Positions 37,507 to 47,498 of a stretch of 64,000 nucleotides of DNA are shown here, in pieces. The notes below the pieces were generated by a model. It saw nothing but the letters and a program-made list of their open reading frames with translations, was not told the DNA's origin and did not search any database. Position 1 is the first letter of the stretch. Every line of letters starts with the position of its first letter. The translations under genes were made by a program, and so were the position numbers. Origin of the DNA: Cellulomonas sp. APG4 (GTDB lineage Bacteria; Actinomycetota; Actinomycetes; Actinomycetales; Cellulomonadaceae); contig NZ_JAACYI010000008.1 of assembly GCF_009996735.1 (NCBI RefSeq), positions 62,001 through 126,000 of the forward strand, given 5' to 3'.

Positions 37507-38919
37507 GTGATCGCCGACGCTCCGAGCCGAGCCGCCGCTGCCCCCGTCCCGCGCCGACGCGTCGTCTCGTGGGCCCTGTGGGACTGGGGGTCGGCCGCGT
37601 TCAACGCGGTCATCACGACCTTCGTCTTCACCCGGTGGCTGACGAGCGAGGCGTTCATCGAGCCCGACGTCGTGGCGGCAGCCGCCGCAGAGCCGGACGG
37701 CGGTCCCGCGACGGCCGCCTACGACGCGGCGGTCGCCGTCCACTCGACGTGGCTGGGCTGGGGGCTCGCGGCCGCAGGCCTCGTGATCGCACTCCTGGCG
37801 CCCGTGGCCGGCGCGCGCTCGGACGACACGGGCCGCCGCAAGCTCTGGCTCGGCGTCCACACGGGCGTGACCGTGGCCATCTGCGCCGCGATGTTCCTGG
37901 TGCGTCCCGCCCCCGGTTCGCTCACCGAGAACCTGCTCCTCGGGATCGCGCTGCTGGCGTTCGCCAACGTGTTCTTCGAGCTCGCCGGCGTCAACTACAA
38001 CGCGATGCTCACCCAGGTCTCGACGCCACGGAACCGAGGCCAGGTCAGCGGGATCGGCTGGGGCGCGGGGTACATCGGCGGGATCGTCCTGCTGCTCGTG
38101 CTGTTCGTGGGCTTCATCAACCCCGACGTCGGCTGGTTCGGCGTCACGGGCGAGGACGGCCTCGACATCCGGGTGTCGGTGCTGCTCTCGGCCGTCTGGT
38201 TCGCGGTGTTCGCGATCCCGGTCATGCTCAGCGTGCCCGAGGTCCCGCCCAGCCCGACGCGGCAGCGGCTCGGGTTCCTCGGCGCGTACCGCAGGCTCGT
38301 GACCGACGTCGTGACCCTGTGGCGCGACCGCCGCTCGACCCTGACCTTCATGATCGCCGCGGCCGTCTACCGCGACGGGCTGGCGGGCGTCTTCACGTTC
38401 GGCGCGGTCATCGCCTCGGGCACGTTCGGCTTCAGCGCGAGCGAGGTCGTCGTCTTCGCGATCGCCGCCAACGTCGTGGCCGGCGTCTCGACGTTCGTCG
38501 GGGGGCACCTCGACGACAGGCTCGGGCCCAAGCGGATCATCATCGCCTCCCTGGTGGGGCTCCTCGTCGCGGGCTCGGCGGTGTTCGTGCTGCACGACGC
38601 CGGCCGCACGGCCTTCTGGGTCTTCGGCCTGCTGCTCACCGTCTTCGTCGGGCCGGCCCAGTCGGCGAGCCGCTCGCTCCTGGCGCGCGTGAGCCCGCTC
38701 GGCCGCGAGAGCGAGATGTTCGGTCTCTACGCGACCACGGGGCGCGCGGCCAGCTTCCTCGCCCCGTTCGCCTTCTCGACCCTCATCGCCCTGGGCGGGG
38801 CCCAGTACTGGGGGGTCCTGGGCATCATGCTCGTGGTGGGGCTGGGCCTCGTGCTGCTGCTGCGGGTGCGCGTCCCCGACCACGCCTCGACCGCCACGCG
38901 GACGAGCCTCGACCGATGA
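37507..38919 (+). CDS. MFS transporter, Atg22/UMF1 type
   Basis: 470 residues with 12 predicted membrane helices. The N-terminus WALWDWGSAAFNAVITTFVF and the later YNAMLTQVSTPRNRGQVSGIGWGAGY (seen in parts) are typical of the UMF1/Atg22-like group. Substrate unknown; relatives export amino acids or sugars. GTG start with TAGGAT ending six bases before it and no Shine-Dalgarno, so probably leaderless. Confidence 0.88.
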   Translation: MIADAPSRAAAAPVPRRRVVSWALWDWGSAAFNAVITTFVFTRWLTSEAFIEPDVVAAAAAEPDGGPATAAYDAAVAVHSTWLGWGLAAAGLVIALLAPVAGARSDDTGRRKLWLGVHTGVTVAICAAMFLVRPAPGSLTENLLLGIALLAFANVFFELAGVNYNAMLTQVSTPRNRGQVSGIGWGAGYIGGIVLLLVLFVGFINPDVGWFGVTGEDGLDIRVSVLLSAVWFAVFAIPVMLSVPEVPPSPTRQRLGFLGAYRRLVTDVVTLWRDRRSTLTFMIAAAVYRDGLAGVFTFGAVIASGTFGFSASEVVVFAIAANVVAGVSTFVGGHLDDRLGPKRIIIASLVGLLVAGSAVFVLHDAGRTAFWVFGLLLTVFVGPAQSASRSLLARVSPLGRESEMFGLYATTGRAASFLAPFAFSTLIALGGAQYWGVLGIMLVVGLGLVLLLRVRVPDHASTATRTSLDR

Positions 38920-39920
38920 GGTGGCGGCCGGACGGCCTCGGCGCGGGCTGGGAGCAGACCACGCTCGACCTGGGCGCCGACGACGAGGGCCCGCTCGTCG
39001 CGACGCTGGTGCGCTGCACCCACGGGCTCCCGGCAGGGGACGCTGCCGATCCACGGCCGGTGGTCCTCTACGTCCACGGCTACAACGACTACTTCTTCCA
39101 GGCGCACGTCGGGGAGCGGCTCGCGCGTGAGGGCTACGCCTTCTACGCCGTGGACCTGCGCCGCTACGGGCGGTCGCTGCGGCCGTGGCAGACGCCGGGG
39201 TGGACGGACGACCTCACGGAGTACGCCGAGGAGCTCACGGCCGCCGCCCGGCACGTGCGCGCGGCCGGTCACCGCCGGCTCGTCGTGATGGCGCACTCGA
39301 CCGGCGGGCTCGTCGCGACGCTGTGGGCGCACGCGCTGCGGCGCACGGACGCCGTCGACGCGCTCGTGCTCAACAGCCCGTGGTTCGACCTCGCCGCCCC
39401 GTGGTTCAGTCGGGTGGTGTCGACGCGCGTGCTCGACCTCGTGGGTCCGCTCGACCCGCGCCGCAGGCTCAGCCACGGGCCGTCGTACGCGCGCACGCTG
39501 CACCGCGATGCCGGCGGCCCGTGGGACTTCGACGTCGAGCTCAAGCGTCCCGAGGGTGTTCCCGTGCTCGCCGGCTGGCTCCGCGCGGTGCGCCGCGGCC
39601 AGGCGCGACTCGCGCGCGGCCTCGACGTGCGTGTGCCCGTGCTCGTCTGCGTCTCCGCCAGCAGCGGGCCCGACGACGACACCAACCCGTCGCGTCACCA
39701 GCAGGACACGGTGCTCGACGTCGAGCAGATCGTCGCCCGCGCGGCACGCATCGGTCCCGACGTCACGGTCGAGCGCATCGAGGGCGGCCTGCACGACCTC
39801 GCCCTGTCGCAGACCCCCGCGCGCGAGGCGTATCTCGACGCCGTGGTGACCTGGCTCAGCCGCCGCCTCGACCTGGCGCGCGACCCAGGATCCGACGCAG
39901 CGCCGCCGGCTGGTCGGTGA
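38916..39920 (+). CDS. Alpha/beta hydrolase (serine lipase-like)
   Basis: 334 residues. HGYNDYFFQ gives the oxyanion region, AHSTGG the nucleophilic Ser, and IEGGLHDLALS the catalytic His. It resembles monoacylglycerol lipase/lysophospholipase-like hydrolases. ATGA overlap with the MFS gene indicates coupling. The last 65 bases overlap the convergent phosphodiesterase gene. Confidence 0.85.
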   Translation: MRWRPDGLGAGWEQTTLDLGADDEGPLVATLVRCTHGLPAGDAADPRPVVLYVHGYNDYFFQAHVGERLAREGYAFYAVDLRRYGRSLRPWQTPGWTDDLTEYAEELTAAARHVRAAGHRRLVVMAHSTGGLVATLWAHALRRTDAVDALVLNSPWFDLAAPWFSRVVSTRVLDLVGPLDPRRRLSHGPSYARTLHRDAGGPWDFDVELKRPEGVPVLAGWLRAVRRGQARLARGLDVRVPVLVCVSASSGPDDDTNPSRHQQDTVLDVEQIVARAARIGPDVTVERIEGGLHDLALSQTPAREAYLDAVVTWLSRRLDLARDPGSDAAPPAGR

Positions 39921-40737
39921 TCACGGCCTCGGCGCCCGCCCGGAGGCACACGTCGAGGTCGTTCGCGCCCGCCACCGTCCACACACGCAGCGCGCGTCCT
40001 GCACGCACCCACCGCTCGACCCGCTCGGGGTGCCCACGCACGAAGGCCACGCTGGGCCCCACCCCACCGAACGCGCCGTCGTCGACCAGGGCGAGCGCAC
40101 GGGCGACGGACCGGGCGGCCCGCGTCGCGTCGTCGTCCGGCCGCGCCGTCAGACGCGTCAGCGCGACCGGGTCTCCGGCGTCCACCAGGAGCACGAGGTC
40201 GCGCCTCGACACGCCCTGCCCTGCGAGGCGCTCGAGCGCGTCCGGGTCGAACGCCATCAGCGAGACACGTGCCGCTCCCACGGCACCCGTGGTCGCCTCC
40301 CACCCCGCCGCGGTCAGCACCTCGAGCGCGGCGTCCTCGGTGGGCCTGCCACGCGGGTCGGGGTGCTTGACCTCGACCGCGAGCTCGACCGTCCGGGCGG
40401 CTCCTGCCGCGAGCTCGACGAGCTCCGCGAGCCTGAGCACCCGGTGCGTGCCGCCGGCGTCCGCCCGCCGGGTGCCCGCAGGCTTCAGCAGGACCTCACG
40501 CAGGCCGGCGTAGGTGCGCTCCGCGAGCGGGCCCTGCTCGGTCGTCGTGCGGTCCAGGGTCGCGTCGTGCCAGCACACGGCGACGTCGTCGGCCGTGAGA
40601 CGCACGTCGCACTCGAGCCCGTCGGCGCCGTCGGCCAGGGCCTGCACGTAGGCCGCGCGGCTGTGCTCGGGCGCGGGGCCGTGCGCACCCCGGTGGGCGA
40701 TGATCCGAGGCACGTGCTCCCGACGTCGCTCAGGCAC
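39856..40737 (-). CDS. Glycerophosphodiester phosphodiesterase
   Basis: 293 residues if started at the GTG at 40737; a second GTG at 40713 is possible. The catalytic start IIAHRGAHG with ECDVRLTADDVAVCWHDATLD, and AVEVKHP and VWTVAGANDL later, define the GDPD barrel. No signal peptide, so cytosolic. It overlaps the preceding UbiA gene by eight bases. Releases glycerol 3-phosphate from deacylated phospholipid. Confidence 0.88.
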   Translation of the reverse strand: MPERRREHVPRIIAHRGAHGPAPEHSRAAYVQALADGADGLECDVRLTADDVAVCWHDATLDRTTTEQGPLAERTYAGLREVLLKPAGTRRADAGGTHRVLRLAELVELAAGAARTVELAVEVKHPDPRGRPTEDAALEVLTAAGWEATTGAVGAARVSLMAFDPDALERLAGQGVSRRDLVLLVDAGDPVALTRLTARPDDDATRAARSVARALALVDDGAFGGVGPSVAFVRGHPERVERWVRAGRALRVWTVAGANDLDVCLRAGAEAVITDQPAALRRILGRAPGRGGG

Positions 40738-41686
40738 CGGCGACCGACCTGCCCGCGTCGACCACCAGCACCACGCACAGCGCGGCGACGACCATCGACA
40801 GCGTGAACGGGTGCCGGCTGCGCGGCGCCACGAGGCCCAGGGCCCCCGCGACGACGGCGGTCACGGCCGCGAGGCCGCCCACGACCAGGGCCGCCGGCGC
40901 AGGCGTCACCGCGCCGCCGGCGATCAGCGGGCCCGTGACCATCACGACCACGGCGGCCAGCAGCACGGCGGGGGCGAGCAGCAGCGCCGCCGCCCGGCCG
41001 CGACGGCGCACGAGCCTGTGCACCGCGCCGTCGACACCCGTGCGCGCGTCGTCGTCGAGGTCCGGGAGCACGTTGGCGACGTGGGCGCCCACACCCAGGA
41101 GCCCTCCCCCGGCGACGAGCCACGCGGGCGCGAGCGGGGCGCCCGGGAGCGTCAGCACGAGGAAGAGCGGCAGCAGGGCGAACGAGACCGCGTACGGGGC
41201 CCACGACCACGCGGTCGCCTTGAGCCCGAGGTTGTACGCCCAGGCCGAGGCGACCGCGGCGACGTGCACGAGGCCCGGGAGCAGTCCCGTCGCGACGGAG
41301 GCGAGCACGCACACGCTGAGCGCGCCGAGTGCCGCGGTTCGCAGGGTGCCGACCTCGAGCGCTCCGACGACGACGGGCTTGTCGACGCGCCCCGCGGCGT
41401 GGTCCCGGCGCGCGTCGACCCAGTCGTTGGACCAGCCGACGGACAGCTGACCGGTGAGCACGGCGGCGGTCGCGACGACGACCGTGACGGCGGGCGCCGA
41501 CGCGGCGACGAGGACGGCGGCCGACATCGCCGTGACCATCGCCGTGGGTCCCGCGTGACTCGCGCGGGCGAGCGCCGCGAGCGCCACGAGTCCGCCTGTC
41601 GCCCCGGCCCGCAGGCGCGCACCGGCGCGCGCGCCTGCGGCCCGGCCGTCGCCGCTGCTCGTCGTCCCCGCGTCCGTGGCACCCAT
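40730..41686 (-). CDS. UbiA-family prenyltransferase, AgqD-like
   Basis: 318 residues with about eight membrane helices. First Asp-rich motif NDWVDARRD, second DLDDDARTGVDG, both needed for prenyl-diphosphate binding. Divergent from a type III PKS operon. In Actinoplanes missouriensis the equivalent AgqD attaches a prenyl group to an alkyl-methoxyhydroquinone, and I infer the same type of role. The ATG at 41686 has GGGGAGG upstream. Confidence 0.85.
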   Translation of the reverse strand: MGATDAGTTSSGDGRAAGARAGARLRAGATGGLVALAALARASHAGPTAMVTAMSAAVLVAASAPAVTVVVATAAVLTGQLSVGWSNDWVDARRDHAAGRVDKPVVVGALEVGTLRTAALGALSVCVLASVATGLLPGLVHVAAVASAWAYNLGLKATAWSWAPYAVSFALLPLFLVLTLPGAPLAPAWLVAGGGLLGVGAHVANVLPDLDDDARTGVDGAVHRLVRRRGRAAALLLAPAVLLAAVVVMVTGPLIAGGAVTPAPAALVVGGLAAVTAVVAGALGLVAPRSRHPFTLSMVVAALCVVLVVDAGRSVAGA

Positions 41687-41757
41687 CCCGGCCGACCACC
41701 TCCCCACCGGACGCTAGCCCTCGCGACGTGGCGCACGCGACGTGACACGATGCCGAG

Positions 41758-42849
41758 ATGCCCCGTGTGGTCGCCGTCGCCCCGGTCCTGCCCCCGCACA
41801 CCTACCGCCAGTCCGAGATCGCCGACGTCCTGGCCCCCCTGCTCACCGGGACGCCGGCGCGCGCCCGCGCGATGGCCCGCCTGCACGCGGCCACCGGGGT
41901 GACGACACGCCATCTCGCGCTGCCGCTCGACGCCTACCCGCACCTCGGTGGGTTCGACGAGACGAACCGCACGTTCCACCAGGTGGGCGCTCGCCTCGCG
42001 GGAACGGCCGTGCGGCGTGCCCTCGACGACGCGCGCCTGCGCCCGCAGGACGTCGACCTGCTGCTGCTCACCTCGGTCACCGGGATCGGCGCACCCTCGC
42101 TCGACGCGACGCTCGTGACCGAGCTGGGGCTGCGACCCGACGTCGTGCGGATCCCGACCTTCGGGCTCGGGTGCGCGGGCGGCGCGGCCGGGCTGGGCCG
42201 GCTCCACGACCACCTCGTGGGCCACCCCGAGCAGGTCGCCCTGCTCGTGTCGGTCGAGCTGTGCTCGTTGACGCTCCAGCGCGACGACGACTCGGCGGCC
42301 AACCTGGTGGCGACGGGGCTGTTCGGCGACGGGGCGGCTGCGGTGGTGATGACGGGTGACGCCGTACCTGCCGGGGACGGTGCCGGGCGTCCCGCACCAC
42401 GGACGGTCGCGGCCGCGAGCCACCTCGAGCCCGGCACCGCGGGCGACCTGGGCTGGGACATCGGGGCCTCCGGCTTCCGGATCGTGCTGGGGGCAGGCCT
42501 GCCCGACGTCGTGCGACGAGGGCTGCGCGGCCCCGTCGAACGCCTCCTCGACCGCCACGACCTCAAGCCCCCAGACGTGACGGGCTGGGTGGTGCACACC
42601 GGCGGCCCACGGATCCTCGACGCCGTCCAGGAGGCCCTCGACCTCGACGCCGCCGAGCTCGCCGGCGCACGTGAGCTGCTCGCGGCGACGGGCAACCTCT
42701 CGTCCGCCTCGGTGCTGCACGGCCTCGCGCGGGCGCTCGAGCAGGAGCACCCGCCCGGTTCCCCGGGGGTGCTCATGGCGTTCGGGCCGGGCGTGAGCAC
42801 CGACCTCGTGCTGCTGCGCTGGTCCGACGAGGGAGGATCCGCATGCTGA
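41758..42849 (+). CDS. Type III polyketide synthase (alkylresorcinol-type)
   Basis: 363 residues. The catalytic triad of chalcone-synthase-like enzymes is visible as Cys139 in FGLGCAGGAAG, His280 in WVVHTGGPRI and Asn313 in TGNLSSASV. GFGPG-type loop AFGPGVSTDLVLL is near the end. It would condense a fatty-acyl starter with malonyl units to a phenolic lipid. Followed by a methyltransferase and an FAD enzyme, the order of SrsA-SrsB-SrsC and AgqA-AgqB-AgqC. Confidence 0.92.
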   Translation: MPRVVAVAPVLPPHTYRQSEIADVLAPLLTGTPARARAMARLHAATGVTTRHLALPLDAYPHLGGFDETNRTFHQVGARLAGTAVRRALDDARLRPQDVDLLLLTSVTGIGAPSLDATLVTELGLRPDVVRIPTFGLGCAGGAAGLGRLHDHLVGHPEQVALLVSVELCSLTLQRDDDSAANLVATGLFGDGAAAVVMTGDAVPAGDGAGRPAPRTVAAASHLEPGTAGDLGWDIGASGFRIVLGAGLPDVVRRGLRGPVERLLDRHDLKPPDVTGWVVHTGGPRILDAVQEALDLDAAELAGARELLAATGNLSSASVLHGLARALEQEHPPGSPGVLMAFGPGVSTDLVLLRWSDEGGSAC

Positions 42850-43367
42850 CGGTGTACCTGGCCGTGGTCGCCGCGACGGCGCTCGAGCGCCTGGCGGAGC
42901 TGGTGGTCTCGACCCGCAACGCCCGGTGGTCCTTCGCGCGCGGCGGGGTCGAGAGCGGCCGTGGCCACTTCCCGCCCATGGTCGCCCTGCACACGGGGCT
43001 GCTGGTCGCCTGCGTGGTCGAGGTGCTCGTCGCCGATCGACCGTTCACGCCGTGGGTCGGGTGGCCGGCCCTCGCGCTCGTCGTCGCGAGCCAGGCGCTC
43101 CGTTGGTGGTGCATCGCGACCCTGGGCCCGCGCTGGAACACCCGCGTGATCGTGGTCCCGGACCTCCCGCTCGTGGCCCGCGGGCCGTACCGGTGGATGC
43201 GGCACCCCAACTACGTCGCCGTCGTCGTCGAGGGCGTCGCGCTGCCGCTGGTGCACGGTGCGTGGGTCACGGCGGTGGCGTTCACCGTGCTCAACGCGGT
43301 GCTGCTGCTCGGCTTCCGCATCCCCGCCGAGGCGCGCGCGCTCGAGGCCGCCCGTGCCGCCGCCTGA
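42843..43367 (+). CDS. Isoprenylcysteine-methyltransferase-fold O-methyltransferase, SrsB/AgqB-like
   Basis: 174 residues with about four membrane helices. The ICMT/PEMT motif RGPYRWMRHPNYVAVVVEG and RWNTRVIVVP are clear. Despite the fold name, cluster context points to methylation of a phenolic-lipid hydroxyl. Overlaps the PKS stop by seven bases and the next gene by 14, so all three are coupled. Confidence 0.88.
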   Translation: MLTVYLAVVAATALERLAELVVSTRNARWSFARGGVESGRGHFPPMVALHTGLLVACVVEVLVADRPFTPWVGWPALALVVASQALRWWCIATLGPRWNTRVIVVPDLPLVARGPYRWMRHPNYVAVVVEGVALPLVHGAWVTAVAFTVLNAVLLLGFRIPAEARALEAARAAA

Positions 43368-44379
43368 CGCCGAGGTCCTGGTGGTGGGCGGTGGGCCGGT
43401 CGGCCTCGCCGCCGCGATCGAGGCGCGGCTCGCGGGGCACGAGGTGGTCGTGCTCGAACCGCGCAGCGGTCCGGTGGACAAGGCGTGCGGCGAGGGCCTC
43501 ATGCCAGGGACGCTGGCAGCCCTGCTCCGCCTCGGCGTCGACCCGGAGGGGCACGCCCTGGCCGGGATCAGCTACCGACGCGACGGTGCGCACGTGGACC
43601 ACCGCTTCCGCTCCCCCGGCCGGGGCGTGCGACGCACCACGCTCCACGCGGCCCTGCGTGCGCGGGCCGACGAGCTCGGGGTCGCGCACCGCGAGCAGCG
43701 CGTGCGGACCCTCACGCTCGAGCCCGACGGCGCCGTGGTCGACGGGATCCGGGCGCGGCACGTGCTCGCGTGCGACGGTCTGCACTCGACGGTCTCCCGG
43801 CTGCTGGGCCTCGACGTCGCCGCGAGCCGCGGCGGTGCGCGACGGTACGGCGTGCGCCGTCACCACGCGGTGGCGCCCTGGACCGACCTCGTCGAGGTGC
43901 ACTGGACCCCGCACGCCGAGCTCTACGTCACGCCCGTGGGCCCGGAGCTGGTGGGGGTGGCCGCGCTCGGTCCCACGGGAACGGACCTGGCCGACCAGGT
44001 CGCCCTCGCCCCCGAGCTCGCCGGGCGCCTCGAGGGCGCGCCGGTCGTCGGGACGCTGCGCGGCGCCGGGCCGCTGCTGCGTCGTACCGCTCGGCGCACG
44101 TGCGGCGCGGTACGGCTGGTGGGTGACGCGAGCGGGTACGTCGACGCGCTCACGGGTGAGGGGCTGCGGGTGGGGCTCGCCCAGGCGCACGCAGCGATCG
44201 CGACGCTCGAGGACGCGTCCGCGTACGAGCGGGAGTGGCGCCGCGTCACACGCGACTACCGCCTGCTGACCGCCGGCCTCGTCACATGGGCGACGTCGCC
44301 GCTGCGACCCGCCGTGGTGCCCGTCGCCCGGCGCGTGCCCTGGCTCTACGGCGCAGTGGTCGACCGGCTCGCCCGATGA
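43354..44379 (+). CDS. FAD-dependent oxidoreductase (monooxygenase/geranylgeranyl-reductase type), SrsC/AgqC-like
   Basis: 341 residues. FAD motif [33 protein letters not shown] typical of the geranylgeranyl-reductase group, and the GD motif VRLVGDASGYVDALTGEGLR. In srs/agq clusters the third enzyme hydroxylates the alkylresorcinol to a hydroquinone. GTG start lies within the methyltransferase gene. Confidence 0.88.
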   Translation: MPPPDAEVLVVGGGPVGLAAAIEARLAGHEVVVLEPRSGPVDKACGEGLMPGTLAALLRLGVDPEGHALAGISYRRDGAHVDHRFRSPGRGVRRTTLHAALRARADELGVAHREQRVRTLTLEPDGAVVDGIRARHVLACDGLHSTVSRLLGLDVAASRGGARRYGVRRHHAVAPWTDLVEVHWTPHAELYVTPVGPELVGVAALGPTGTDLADQVALAPELAGRLEGAPVVGTLRGAGPLLRRTARRTCGAVRLVGDASGYVDALTGEGLRVGLAQAHAAIATLEDASAYEREWRRVTRDYRLLTAGLVTWATSPLRPAVVPVARRVPWLYGAVVDRLAR

Positions 44380-44406
44380 GGGCCCCGGCGCCGACGCGGC
44401 GACGTC

Positions 44407-44571
44407 TCAGCGGTCGGCGCGAGGATTCAGCATGTCCGGGTCGGCGTCCGGGTCACCGTCGGCCGGTTCGCCCTGGGCCTCCTCGCCCGTGCGAGGCGTG
44501 AGGTTCTCCGGGTCGGCATCGGGGTCCTCGGCCGGGTCGTAGGGGCGCTCGGAGGGTGTCTGCTCGCTCAT
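44407..44571 (-). CDS. Small acidic protein with DPDADP repeats
   Basis: 54 residues, highly acidic, with two copies of the pattern DPDADP (EDPDADPENLTPR and GDPDADPDMLNPR). Probably disordered; no function known. No convincing Shine-Dalgarno. It diverges from the SQR operon, with site 2 in the shared interval. Confidence 0.55.
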   Translation of the reverse strand: MSEQTPSERPYDPAEDPDADPENLTPRTGEEAQGEPADGDPDADPDMLNPRADR

Positions 44572-44634
44572 CGGACCACAGTCGCACCGCCGTCGGCCCA
44601 CCGCATGCGGAAGCCTCCGGACCACCCCCGTCTG

Positions 44635-44650
44635 ATACCCCGCAGGGTAT
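44635..44650. promoter_or_regulatory. CsoR/CstR-like operator, site 2 (SQR promoter)
   Basis: ATACCC-CGCA-GGGTAT, a 6-4-6 palindrome, 103 bases before the SQR start. Its right half again leads into a TATG sequence usable as -10. Same motif as sites 1 and 3. Confidence 0.65.
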
Positions 44651-44752
44651 GCGACGAAGGTCCCTGGGCTGCCCCGACGGTGCGACATAGCGTCGGGAGT
44701 GACGGGTGCACGGCCGCCACCGGGCGGCCCCCGAGCACGCGAGGTGTCGAAG

Positions 44753-46036
<1,284 letters not shown>

Positions 46037-46059
46037 CCGCACGAGACAAGGAGTACGCC

Positions 46060-46374
46060 ATGCCCGTGACCACGATCGACGGACGTGAGGTCCACGTCGA
46101 CGCCGAGGGCTTCATGACCGACCCCGCCGAGTGGGACGAGTCCCTCGCCGCGGCTCTCGCCGCGGCGATCGGCATCGAGCTCACCGACCGCCACTGGGAG
46201 CTGCTGCGGTTCCTGCGCGCCGACTTCGCGGAGCAGGGCGAGACGGCGACCACGCGTCGCGTGCAGACCGTGGGCGGCGTACCGACCAAGGAGCAGTTCG
46301 CGCTGTTCCCCAAGAAGCCCGCCAAGAAGATGGCCTACGTGGCAGGTCTCCCCAAGCCCAAGGGCTGCGTCTGA
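46060..46374 (+). CDS. DsrC/TusE-family sulfur carrier with a single C-terminal Cys
   Basis: 104 residues ending AGLPKPKGCV, the signature DsrC tail with the penultimate Cys103. The second Cys found about ten residues earlier in DsrC that works with sulfite reductase is missing (Ala/Tyr there). The fold motif DRHWELLRFLR and GGVPTKEQFALFP are conserved. A sulfur-relay rather than sulfite-reductase role is therefore likely. 23 bp after SQR; AAGGAG precedes the ATG. Confidence 0.9.
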   Translation: MPVTTIDGREVHVDAEGFMTDPAEWDESLAAALAAAIGIELTDRHWELLRFLRADFAEQGETATTRRVQTVGGVPTKEQFALFPKKPAKKMAYVAGLPKPKGCV

Positions 46375-46445
46375 CGCGTACTGCCGCCCCCGACACTCGC
46401 CGAAGTCGCGACACCGCGCACCCGGCCCTCCGAGAGGAAGCTGCC

Positions 46446-46949
46446 ATGACCGTCCCCGAGATCCGTCCGTCGTTCGACGACGACGCCACCGAGGGCCGCA
46501 AGCTCGCGATCATCTGCTCCAAGGGCAACCTCGACATGGCCTACCCGGGTCTCATCCTCGGGAACGCGGCCCTGGGCGAGGGCGTCGAGACGCACCTGTT
46601 CTTCACCTTCTGGGGCTTCGACATGATCACGCGGTCCCGGATGGACGACCTGAAGTTCACCCCGGTCGGCAACACCGCGACGCACATGCCGATGGGCCTG
46701 ACCCCGCTGCCCGGCATGACGACGATGGCCACACGCCAGATGCGCCGCTCGCTCGCCGAGCTCGACATCCCACCGGTGCGCGACTTCCTGGAGCAGATCG
46801 TGGCGGCGGGCGGCCACCTGTGGGCCTGCAGGCTCAGCGCGGACATGAACAAGCTCACCGAGGCCGACCTCTACGAGGAGGTCGAGGGCATCATCTCGGC
46901 GAGCGACTTCATCGAGCTCACCGAGGGTGCCCAGCTCCTGTTCATCTGA
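46446..46949 (+). CDS. DsrE/DsrF-like (DsrE2-type) sulfur transfer protein
   Basis: 167 residues with IICSKGNLDMAYPGLILG, FFTFWGFDM and ACRLSADMNKL, the pattern of the DsrE2 group; Cys24 and Cys128 are the candidate persulfide carriers. It completes the operon SQR-DsrC-DsrE2. In sulfur oxidisers DsrE2 moves persulfide between rhodanese, TusA and DsrC. GAGAGGAAG precedes the ATG. Confidence 0.9.
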   Translation: MTVPEIRPSFDDDATEGRKLAIICSKGNLDMAYPGLILGNAALGEGVETHLFFTFWGFDMITRSRMDDLKFTPVGNTATHMPMGLTPLPGMTTMATRQMRRSLAELDIPPVRDFLEQIVAAGGHLWACRLSADMNKLTEADLYEEVEGIISASDFIELTEGAQLLFI

Positions 46950-46979
46950 GCGCTCCGGACGCTCGGCCATGTCCGGTCA

Positions 46980-46995
46980 ATACCCCGTGGGGTAT
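46980..46995 (+). promoter_or_regulatory. CsoR/CstR-like operator, site 3 (rhodanese lipoprotein promoter)
   Basis: ATACCCC-GT-GGGGTAT, a perfect 7-2-7 repeat. TATGGT at 46993-46998 overlaps it and ends six bases before the ATG at 47005, so it is probably the -10 of a leaderless transcript directly blocked by the regulator. Confidence 0.75.
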
Positions 46996-47004
46996 GGTCT
47001 TCCC

Positions 47005-47430
47005 ATGACGCCACGCATCCTCCGCCCCCTCGTCGGCCTCGTCGTGGCCACCGCCGCCCTGGTCGGCTGCGGCCCCACGTCCCCCGACGGGCCGCCCGCC
47101 GAGGCGGTCGGCACCGGGCTCGGCGCGACGCTCGACGGTGACGCCTTCGCGTCGCTCGTCGGCGAGCCCGACGTCGTGGTGCTCGACGTGCGCACGCCCG
47201 AGGAGTTCGCGAGCGGGCACCTTCCCGACGCCGTCAACCTCGACGTGTCGGACCCGGGCTTCCCCGAGGCGGTCGCCGCGCTCGATCCGACGGGCACCTA
47301 CGCCGTGTACTGCCGCTCGGGCAACCGGTCGGCCCAGGCGGTCGCCGTGATGCTCGACGCGGGCGTCCAGGACGTGGCGCACCTCGAGGGCGGGATCGCG
47401 GCATGGCAGGGTGAGGTCGTCACCGACTGA
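47005..47430 (+). CDS. Rhodanese-domain lipoprotein
   Basis: 141 residues. Signal peptide with lipobox ALVGC (Cys22 lipidated), so anchored outside. The rhodanese domain has DVRTPEEFASGHLPDAVNLD and the active loop CRSGNRS with Cys103. It would handle sulfane sulfur at the outer face of the membrane. Own promoter with operator site 3; separate from the SQR operon by 55 bp. Confidence 0.9.
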   Translation: MTPRILRPLVGLVVATAALVGCGPTSPDGPPAEAVGTGLGATLDGDAFASLVGEPDVVVLDVRTPEEFASGHLPDAVNLDVSDPGFPEAVAALDPTGTYAVYCRSGNRSAQAVAVMLDAGVQDVAHLEGGIAAWQGEVVTD

Positions 47431-47498
47431 GAGGTTCGCCACAGTCCGCGGCCCCACCCCGGTGCGCGGTCGGCCGGTCCTGCTGGCACTCTTGGCCC

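Noticed and set aside
37569..39920. 783-codon frame suggesting an MFS-hydrolase fusion
   Set aside because: The first half is an out-of-frame shadow of the MFS gene; the hydrolase begins at 38916 with an ATGA overlap.
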